DNA of 64,000 nucleotides, taken from positions 11,763,832 to 11,827,831 of the forward strand of contig CAJINV010000001.1 in NCBI GenBank assembly GCA_905178155.1. The letters are read 5' to 3'. The notes under the pieces are model-generated. The model made no database searches. It worked only from the letters and a program-made list of their open reading frames with translations, and was not told where the DNA came from. The position numbers and the translations under genes are program-made. Positions 56,912 to 64,000 of the stretch are shown here, one piece after another (position 1 is the stretch's first letter; each line of letters begins with the position of its first letter). The stretch is from Amoebophrya sp. A120 (taxonomy: Eukaryota > Sar > Dinophyceae > Syndiniales > Amoebophryaceae).

Positions 56912-59900
56912 TCAAGCCCGCATCGCGTTGCTATTTTTCACGGTCTGAAACGCCTCCACCACCACCTTCGAGCTGGTCTCCCCACCCTTCTTGGGTGGCA
57001 CGTAGTTCAGGTTCACGCGACCGTTGACAACGAACAGCGGGTTGGGCTTCTGCAGCACCTCCTCGGAGACCGCCACACCGTCCAAGAACTGCTTCAAGAT
57101 GGAACGGAGTTGCCTGTTTGATGATTTTTTTTTCCGAAATTACAAAAAGCACGGCAGCTCGTTTTACTTTTTTGATGCAAGTAGACGCGTGCAAATCTAT
57201 CAAAGCAATTGAAATCAATCAATACGTGTTCTCGCTGCGCAGCCTCTGTTTCTCCTTTTTGATTGCGAGCACGTCCAGGTGGACCTTGTTGAAGCGCTTG
57301 AAGAAGTTATCCATGTACGTCCACTCATCCTGCGCGTTGCTATCGGAGAGCACTGTTAAGGGTGATTTTCGGTGTCTATCTTTGCCTTTGGTTAGCACGA
57401 ACCGCATGACAGCATATCATCGTGGAAAAACAACCGATTATTTTAGAAAAGCGAAAGGGCGCGATTACCTTCTTTCATCTCTTCTTTTATCATAGCATAT
57501 TGGTCTTCTTCTTCCTCGGGCGAAGCCTGTACCTGCACCTCGCTTGGCACCATTTGCTCGCCACTGTGGAGATGTTTTGCAATTACGTTTCTCCAAGTCC
57601 CACCTCACGAGGACACAAGCAAAACGGAAAACTAATTGCACTTCGCAAAAAAATGGGAGACAGAATGTAAACACAAATATACAGGTGGTTAAAGAGCTCC
57701 TTCTTTTGCTTTTCCAGCTTGAGAATGTTTTCGCTCTTCTCGGCGGCAAGTCTGCTTTGGAAGTCCGCGATGTATTGCTGCAAAACTTCGTTTGGCAACG
57801 TCTCTATGTCCGCGTCTGTGATGGATTGTTCGATGTAGATATTCGAGCCGAATCTCGCAAACCTAAACCAACTGCCATTCGCACAAAGACGGCGTGCGCC
57901 ATTCCCTCCAAAAACGAAAAACAGTACCTTTCAGTGGCGTATTCTGGTAGAACGGGAGCACCTTTTCCCGCTCGGTTTCATATCTCCTGCAAGCTTCGGC
58001 GAGTTTCAAGATGCCCTCGCCCACGCCGAGGTTGTCCTTGAGCTTGCCTAGACAGGTTTCTGCGTTCACTGTGAGCTCCGTTAATCGCTTGTGCTGCTCG
58101 TCCCGGAACTTGGTCATTTTCACCTGATAGCGTTGGCACGACGTTCAAACCAATTCTTCTTTCATCACTGCCAGCATGACAAAAAGCACTTGCGCAAAAA
58201 GATGGAAAATCTCATTCACATGTAGTTACCTTCAAATCCTGAAAGTGCTTCAATAGGTGCTCCTTCTCTGTTCTCAAATGCGCATTTCTTTCCTCGCACT
58301 CCTGTTTGTTCTGCAGTATCTTCTGCTTCCAGTGGACGATGTTGGCTTGCATGCGCTCCACCTGTTGGTGTGTGTAGGGGCGGAGAAATCACGCGGATAA
58401 ACTAACTTAAACTTTGCATGATGCATTCGCAAAAAAAAGTGATTTTGCAAAAGGCTTGCAGCTTTTCTAAGCCTCTACATGTTGTACCTGTCTCAACTTC
58501 TTTTCGACGTGCTTGGACAGGGTTGCATCCCGCGCCAAAAATGTTTTGTAGTCCTGCGTGTTCTGCTCTGTACTTATTCGGTACGTATTCTGTGTGTTTT
58601 TTTGGTAGTTCAAATAAATGTTTCTTAAGGTACGTTTGCACCAAAAACAACAGCACACCGGCAACGCCCGAACTAAAATAGGCTGAATCAGTACCAGCGC
58701 CGCGTTGCACTTGTCCTTCATGTTTTCTATTTTTTCCTCGAGGTTCGACCGCATTTGGTGGTCCTCCTCGATGTTTTTATTCCTAATCAGCTCGTACAAC
58801 GACTGGTGTTCGGTAAGGTCGAGCTGTTCCTTGTTCTTTTCCTCGTTCATGACTTCCATGACGAGGTGCTTCAATTCCCGTTTCCTCTTCTCCGCGGACT
58901 GTCCCAACTCCGTCTTTTCCCCCGACCAGTCGGTCTCAATCGCCTCCTATCAAATGTAAAAATGTCTGGGTCTGGAAGATTCTGACACTTGTCATGCATG
59001 TTTTGCATTGGCCATGATGTCTGTGATGCATGCCCTAGCATCACAGATTTTTTGAGGGCTTCGCGATGCCTATTCCGCATGACAAATGCCCTCTCCGCGT
59101 AGCAAAAATTGCATTCCCTTTGCTGCTCACGCAATACAGATTTTTTTGGAATCCAAATTCAGCATCACAAGTTGCATTCTTCCAGACCCAGACATTTTCA
59201 CATTTGATACCTCCACCTCCTTGCGGAAATCTTGCTGCAGCTCCTCAGGTATCAAATGCAAAAATGTCTGGGTCTGGAAACTTGTGATGCTGGGTGGCGT
59301 ATCATGAGGAGGCCACAAGTGCTGGCTCAGCATGACAAGTTTCTGAGCTTCTTGATGTTGCCTATTCTGCATGACAAACTGCGTTTCTGCATGACAGAAA
59401 AATGGGGGTCTTGGGTAATGTGCATGACAAATTTAAGAGTCATGTGCGACAAGCATGACAAACTTGCATTCTTCCAGACCCAGACATTTTTGCACTTGAT
59501 ATCAAGCCTTGACTGCTGGATCTCCATCAAAGTCTCCATGTTCAGCAAATGCGTGCGAATCGCAAACTGGTGCTGCTCCTCCGCCTCGTCCAGATCGCGG
59601 TCGAGCCTGGGGTGCGTGAGGCAGATATTTTTTGCCGTCCACTACGTGAACGAGAGCGAAAACTACTGCCATGGATAAAATGCAAAAGCAACAATTTTTA
59701 GAAAAACAACCATCTCAAAAACGTACATTTGCATGATTGCGTCCTTCCTGTCCATGTCCCTTTCGTGGCTCTGCGCAATGATTTCCACTTCTCTTTTCAA
59801 CTGTTTCGTCTTCGCTGACCGCATGATTTTCAGCCATGACTCCTGAATCTTCGAGCTGTTGTACTTGCTGTGCTTCGTCTCGATGAGAGACTTCTCCTTC

Positions 59901-59998
59901 AGCCAGTTTTTCCTGATTTCGTTCAAGTACTTATCCCTGTCCGCGTCCTCCATGACCTTCACCCGGTCCTTCATCTGACCCACCGTTTTCGGCGCCAT
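56912..59998 (-). CDS. DRC2: Dynein regulatory complex subunit 2 (DRC2/CCDC65/FAP250)
   Basis: Coiled-coil subunit of the nexin-dynein regulatory complex on axonemal doublets, needed for flagellar motility. Eleven exons: 59998-59727, 59606-59503, 59245-59211, 58943-58695, 58562-58488, 58361-58230, 58123 to about 57930, about 57847-57683, 57563-57469, 57352-57226, 57113-56912. The N-terminus has NSSKIQESWLKIMRSAKTKQLKREVEIIAQSHERD. Later blocks are near copies of the vertebrate protein: GEGILKLAEACRRYETEREKVLPFY, MDNFFKRFNKVHLDVLAI, and LKQFLDGVAVSEEVLQKPNPLFVVNGRVNL. Introns 2 and 3 are TIR elements (separate entries) and isolate an exon of 35 or 38 bases. Other joins are GT-AG, except exon 7/8, where the frame is kept only by joining at a shared GAA. 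Confidence 0.93.
58948..59209. mobile_element. Introner-like TIR element, family 1, copy 1 (DRC2 intron 3)
   Basis: A 262-bp element. The left end is TATCAAATGTAAAAATGTCT at 58948 and the right end is its reverse complement ending at 59209; about 32 bp match with one difference. Flanking 5-bp duplication CCTCC at 58943-58947 and 59210-59214. Read on the minus strand, the last TSD base plus the TIR gives the donor GTATCAAATG, and AG within the second TSD copy gives the acceptor. Intron 59210-58944 is therefore GT-AG, and its removal restores EVEAIETDW in DRC2. No coding capacity. Confidence 0.88.
59250..59501. mobile_element. Introner-like TIR element, family 1, copy 2 (DRC2 intron 2)
   Basis: A 252-bp element starting TATCAAATGCAAAAATGTCT at 59250 and ending with the matching reverse complement at 59501. 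Flanking duplication TCAGG (59245-59249) and TCAAG (59502-59506), one mismatch. Removing element plus one duplicate joins QQSRL to EELQQDF in frame. No GT-AG solution exists. The boundary can be drawn as AT...TG by analogy with copy 1, or as AT...AC with one added codon. Confidence 0.85.
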
Positions 59999-61173
59999 CG
60001 TGGAGGAGGTGTTTGGCTTTGCGCCGGAGCAGTAGAAGTACTGTGTTGAAGGACGTTGACGTACGAGTTACTTTTTGTCCTTGTTTACTTCGTTGTACTA
60101 AACCGGACTTCCTGCTCTTCTCGCTCTTCAAAACGCGGTAGCGATGATCTGTCTATTCGCAAGTCGGCGCTGCACCCCGGTGAAAGGCCGGCAGCGCGGG
60201 TGTCGATCACGATCTGCACCGGAGTAAGATCAACTTCAAACTGCGACTCGTCTAGCTCCGCACTTGAAGTGGGTGTCGGGTGGAAGATTTTTTCTCACTT
60301 AGCAAATACTTTGTAGTCCTGTTCCTGCAGTTCAGCGTCTCCTCGAACAACTGCGTGATAAGATCAGGGCTCGGAGAGTAGAGGTTTGCGACGACGCTTT
60401 TATCGGGGCGGAGACGCTGCAGTTGCTGACAAAAGGGGACGTTGCCAATCGTCAACTTCTTTGGGACTTTTTCGACTTTGGTACAGGTTCAGCGTCGCTT
60501 CCGCCAATCAGAATACACTAAACCGGACAACCCGCGCTTTGCAAAAAAACTGCGGGAAGGGCGGTTAACCCGAGAAGGGTAGAGTACCCCCGTGGGGTTC
60601 CATTGTGAGTTTCGAAAATATTTCGCGGCAACTAGCCAACGCAGAACTAAAGAAGAAGTTTTTGCATTTTTACACAAAAAGCTGCCCTTCGAATTCGATT
60701 TACGATATATGAAAGCTTGGTGGCAAGAACAACGCTCTGATGGCGCAGCAATCGATTGTTCTTCAAGCACTCGATTCTCACGACTGCACGAAAAAGCTGT
60801 AGACACTGACGATCCACTCCACTCTCTCAAACAACGATGAAAGCAGTTCTCTCCCAACGGAAGCAATACTGCTTGTACATCAAGAACAACGCCTGAGGCA
60901 CGTTCGGAAGCGTCAGGACTTGTCCGGCTTTCCGTTTTGGAATACCTAGCTGGGTTTTCAATAAAAACTTCACTTTCGATTCACGCGTTGTCAATTTCGG
61001 CAAAAAGTGAGCAGTTTTTGATTTTTCTTTCGAAGATCACTGCACGCAGTGAAGCTCCGAAGCAAAAACGAAATGAGGAATAGGGACTAGCACTATTCAT
61101 CATGTGAGGCAAGAGAATTCATACAGTCAAAATGCAACAAGTTTTTTTTTCTTCAAAAGAAAGAAGTGGTCTG
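59999..61173. other. Stretch between DRC2 and centrin with a broken-looking minus-strand coding segment
   Basis: On the minus strand, 60480-60100 reads like protein but changes frame. PDKSVVANLYSPSPDLITQ (about 60410-60355) is in one frame. ELQEQDYKVFAK, an in-frame TGA, then HPTPTSSAELDESQFEVDLT and VQIVIDTRAAGLSPG to a stop near 60098 are in another. A GTGAGA donor at the TGA could be an intron, or this is a decayed gene. No ATG or family found. Farther right (60592-60960) both strands are open without clear coding character. The DRC2 promoter lies near 60000-60090. Confidence 0.4.
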
Positions 61174-62673
61174 TCAATAAAGACTCGTTTGTTTCATTAT
61201 GGACGCGAATTCATTCTCGTTTATCGCACCGTCCTGGTCCTTGTCAAACTCGTCAATCATGGCCTGTAGCTCATCATCCGAAAGCTTTTCCCCAAGCTCG
61301 CGCGCTACTCGCTTCAGGTTTCGGAAATTTATTACACCTGGGATTGTAGGAGGAGGTCGAGGTTGGGAGTGACATGAAAGCTTTTCTGTGCCGTGCATAT
61401 ACAACATACGGCTCAAGTAAATACGCTTCGCTTTTCTACAACACTGTATCTGTACCTGTCCCGTCTTCGTCAAACATGCGGAAGGCTTTTCCGAGCTCTT
61501 CCTGCGGGTCCTGGTTTGCTATCTTTTCCGTCATTATTTCCTTGAAGGCTTCATAGTCTATGTACCTGAGAACAGATTCAAAATTTGAATCGAACAGATA
61601 CACACGACTTGTTCCGGAGCTTACCACATCAACCTATGCGTAGAAAGTGCATGCAGTTGCATCACACAATGTATTACAATGAAAAATGCCCCCTCCCCAT
61701 ATCAAAACGGAAATCTGTGATGCAGATTTGTGGTCACAAATCAGCTTTGTGATGCTAGAAGCCAAAAGATGCGGACTGTAGTGCTGTCTAGGGTGGCAAA
61801 GCCTTGCAGCTCCAGGATGACAGGAGGCAACTGGAAGTGGGAAACAGCATGACAGATTGCCTGCAATTTAGGCCGCAGCTTCGTCTCTTGGCCTTCTAGC
61901 AATACCAGTCGATTTGTGTACTCAAATACAGCATCACAAATTCGCGCATCTTCCGTTTCCGATATGGGGTGGGGGCTTTTTTCACTTTGATACAATGATT
62001 ATAGTCACGATACCCTGTCTCTGCCCTATCGTATTCCCGCATGTATTATGGATTGCAAAAATGCCTGGGTCTGGAAATTTGTAATGCTAAAAGTGAATGA
62101 TAGACACACTGCAATACGCAGCTATGCATGAGAAATTTTTTGGCTGCCATGTCTTACGTATTCCGCATGGCAAGCTGCGTTTTTGCATGACAGGTAGGAG
62201 GGCCTTTTCGTCCCCATGCAACACAGATTCTCGAGTCATGCCAGACAAGCATGACAAACTTGCATCCTTCCAGACCCAGACATTTTTACATTTCATATGT
62301 ATTCGAGCACTTCCGCTTTTTTTGTGTTCTCGAACCCCAGTGCTCGCATGGCTACCTTCAGCTCGTGGTAGTCAATTTTTCCCGTCTTCTCGCTGTCGAA
62401 AAGGTCGAAGGCTTCTCTTATCTCCTGCTTCTGCTCGTCGGAAATTTCAGGTCTGGCCACACGCCTGAACAGTAGAAATTTGTTGCATTGATTTGAGTTG
62501 AAACTCTTGATCTTAATCAGATTTTCTGTGGATTTCGAGAAAGGAGAAGGACGCCAGCTTGCTGCATACTAATAATCATTCTACCCGGTGCCTCCGGGTC
62601 GTGACCTGAACCTGCTCGTGGTTGCGTTTCCAAATCGCAAAAGCGATGTCCCGCCTTCCATCCGTCGCGACAT
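61174..62673 (-). CDS. CETN: Centrin (caltractin), 185 aa
   Basis: EF-hand calcium-binding protein of basal bodies and centrioles. Five exons (62673-62585, 62464-62299, 62042-62014, 61565-61456, 61337-61174) sum to 558 bases. The N-terminus is short and basic ([14 protein letters not shown]). The core is classic centrin: [112 protein letters not shown] loops 1, 3 and 4 keep acidic ligands; loop 2 ([12 protein letters not shown]) is weak, as in many centrins. Length is slightly above the usual 165-172. The second intron (62298-62043) is a family-1 TIR element. The next intron (62013-61566) is ordinary GT-AG and carries a nested family-2 element. Exon 3 is only 29 bases. Confidence 0.96.
61672..61992. 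mobile_element. TIR element, family 2, nested inside a conventional centrin intron
   Basis: A 321-bp element with TIRs of about 40 bp. The left end carries GAAAAATGCCCCCTCCCCAT and the right end ATGGGGTGGGGGCTTTTTTC; a few mismatches and one indel separate the arms. It is flanked by a perfect 5-bp duplication CAATG (61667-61671 and 61993-61997). The host intron's GT donor (62013) and AG acceptor (61566) lie outside the element, so it inserted into an existing intron rather than making one. Its interior contains TGTGATGC motifs shared with families 1 and 3. Confidence 0.82.
62047..62297. mobile_element. Introner-like TIR element, family 1, copy 3 (centrin intron 2)
   Basis: A 251-bp element, left end TATGGATTGCAAAAATGCCT at 62047 and right end the divergent reverse complement (rc TATGAAATGTAAAAATGTCT) ending at 62297. 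Perfect 5-bp duplication TGTAT at 62042-62046 and 62298-62302. Drawing the boundary at the same offset as in DRC2 copy 1 gives a minus-strand intron 62298-62043 that begins ATATGAAATG and ends ATAATAC, i.e. AT-AC. Its removal restores [16 protein letters not shown] in centrin. No coding capacity. Confidence 0.87.
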
Positions 62674-63232
62674 GATTTTTGGATTTCTAGTCTGGCACTA
62701 CTTTCGACCGAACAAAACTGAATTAAACGAATTCAATCGCTGTTTTGAATAGCTTTCTTGAATAGACGAAAAATGCTCGAGCCTATCGCAAAGGCAACCT
62801 AAGTCGAAAAAAAGGTCGGACTGATTTGCGCGCTCGAAACCGTGCGGAGAAAAAAAGGAAAACACACCTTTGCAGCTGCTGTCCAGCTTTCTCACACGCA
62901 TTTGCAAATTTGTCATACTGTGTCACAGCTCTCCTCTGATGTTTACACGAAGCAACAAAATTGCAGTGGCAAAGTGTACAACGAACACATGGAAACTTGT
63001 TCTGCGGAGAGAACACGAAGATGGCAGAACTTCAGCTGCACAGTTCAGAAAACAAGAGGCCGCGCAGTGGCAGCGGACCCTGACCAGCTTGCACTGACAG
63101 ACTGCGACTCCGATTCTTACATAAAACACAACGAGCGCGCTTCTGCATACTTCAAATCTTCTTCTGGTAGTGGGATAAAGGTCAGCGATACACGGGACGC
63201 AGGCGAATGATGCTCCGCTGCCCTATCTTGTG
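62674..63232. other. Intergenic stretch upstream of centrin
   Basis: Contains the centrin 5' flank and the 3' flank of the edge gene. Open plus-strand frames (62842-63210) have no family signal. No repeat or RNA gene seen. Confidence 0.45.
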
Positions 63233-64000
63233 TTACGCCCACGAGACCTCAAACCTTGAAAGGTCCTCCCCATCCTGCGTGAATTTCAGGCCCCTGGATT
63301 CGAAGAAGCGCCGCACCAGGGGCATCACATTCGCGTACTTTGCTTCCGGTCCGGGCAGACGGACAAACGCACTCCCTCCATCAATTTCCTTTTGCCGCTG
63401 CTCTGCCCAAGCCTCACTCTCCATCACTGCGTCCTCATATTCGGACGGCCACATCGTTTTGCCTTCGATGGAGTAGATTCTGTCTCCGAGCCCGATTTCA
63501 AAACGGGTGTTGCCTGGGAATCGGACCCTATCCGGGTCCCGGATCCAGAAAACCTGACCCGGGGCTGTCGTTGTCCCTGCTTCCACGTGAACAACCGAAT
63601 CGAATATGTTGGTTACCGCACTATGAAGCAGGTTTTCCACATCTTCCGCACGTTTTCTCATTGCGATCTCAGAAAATAACTGCGAGTTGAGCATGACTGC
63701 GTTGACCGGGTCCGGAACGAACTCTTTAATCTTAAGAAAAAGCTCGACCGGGAGATGTGCAGGCGAAACCCGGCCGCTTTGCCTCCGCACGACGCCCATC
63801 CACACACGCAGTTGCTCTTGCAACACCGATTTGCTCAAACTCTCGCTTGTTGTGACGATGCACTCGTCATTTGCTTTTGAAAACGCTGCCCTCACACGAG
63901 GTCCACCCTGCCAAAATTCGGCCGTTCTACCAGGCGTTTGCGAGGACGCCGCACCATCCTTCGACTTTTTATGGTCCGGATTGGCCAGCCACACGAGAGC
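63233..64000 (-). CDS. Unidentified protein, C-terminal 250 or so residues; runs off right edge
   Basis: The frame is open from the window edge to a stop at 63233, with no intron visible and no ATG, so the 5' end lies outside. About 70 residues in, SPAHLPVELFLKIKEFVPDP resembles the start of an F-box helix pair (LPxELxxxIxxFVP), but the rest of an F-box is not clear. Downstream are a helical segment (EIAMRKRAEDVENLLHSAV), an apparent beta-rich piece (VHVEAGTTTAPGQVFWIRDP, RFPGNTRFEIGLGDRIYSIE) and a charged end (RRFFESRGLKFTQDGEDL). Family not recognised. Coding character is supported by length and composition only. Confidence 0.6.
   Translation of the reverse strand, partial: ALVWLANPDHKKSKDGAASSQTPGRTAEFWQGGPRVRAAFSKANDECIVTTSESLSKSVLQEQLRVWMGVVRRQSGRVSPAHLPVELFLKIKEFVPDPVNAVMLNSQLFSEIAMRKRAEDVENLLHSAVTNIFDSVVHVEAGTTTAPGQVFWIRDPDRVRFPGNTRFEIGLGDRIYSIEGKTMWPSEYEDAVMESEAWAEQRQKEIDGGSAFVRLPGPEAKYANVMPLVRRFFESRGLKFTQDGEDLSRFEVSWA

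Noticed and set aside
57906-57927. 22-base GT-AG intron in DRC2
   Set aside because: It keeps frame but adds about 20 residues (rich in Arg, Gly and Phe) unlike the DRC2 family; shorter than any intron I would accept without cDNA.
60592-60840. Plus-strand frame (82 codons) that looks protein-like
   Set aside because: Starts with GTG, and the opposite strand is open over the same bases. No homology recognised and no other plus-strand gene in the window.

Overview
This window looks like nuclear DNA of a protist. The genes are split by many short introns, several encode cilium or basal-body proteins, and the coding sequence is dense. Every gene I can support lies on the minus strand, as in the long one-way gene arrays of dinoflagellates. 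Short transposon-like elements with terminal inverted repeats (TIRs) and target-site duplications (TSDs) sit exactly where introns are. Such introner elements have been reported in dinoflagellates, including the parasite Amoebophrya. My best guess is a dinoflagellate-lineage alveolate, possibly a syndinian. That assignment is inference.

Layout from left to right, all minus strand: the 5' part of a nuclear pore gp210/NUP210 gene (1-983); a 2-oxoglutarate/Fe(II) oxygenase (1909-5167); an SLC33A1-type acetyl-CoA transporter (5688-8342); tRNA dimethylguanosine methyltransferase TRM1 (8801-11149); a drug/metabolite-type transporter (11919-13412) and a C-terminal-half paralogue (13842-14826); a two-ORF non-LTR retrotransposon of about 12 kb (about 14862-27493); a third transporter paralogue (27981-30098); a giant EF-hand/C2 protein of more than 4,180 residues (31432-45029) and, directly upstream, an RPGRIP1-like coiled-coil/C2 protein (45542-49615); mitochondrial ATP synthase epsilon (50475-50831); glucosamine-fructose-6-phosphate aminotransferase (51313-53906); a secreted or membrane-anchored acidic Ser-rich protein (54557-56254); dynein regulatory complex subunit 2 (56912-59998); centrin (61174-62673); and a partial gene at the right edge.

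Exon joins were worked out by hand. For SLC33A1, TRM1, GFAT, ATP synthase epsilon, centrin, the RPGRIP1-like gene and the giant gene they give uninterrupted frames whose summed exon lengths are multiples of three. Most joins use GT-AG. A few joins do not, and some of those are flanked by short direct repeats.

The most notable content is the set of five TIR elements in three families. Four coincide with introns (two in DRC2, one in centrin, one in the SLC33A1 homologue) and one is nested in a pre-existing centrin intron. In two of them the TIR and the TSD together supply GT-AG splice termini; in the centrin element they supply AT-AC. DRC2, centrin and the RPGRIP1-like protein are all flagellar or basal-body components, so the cell builds motile flagella at some stage.
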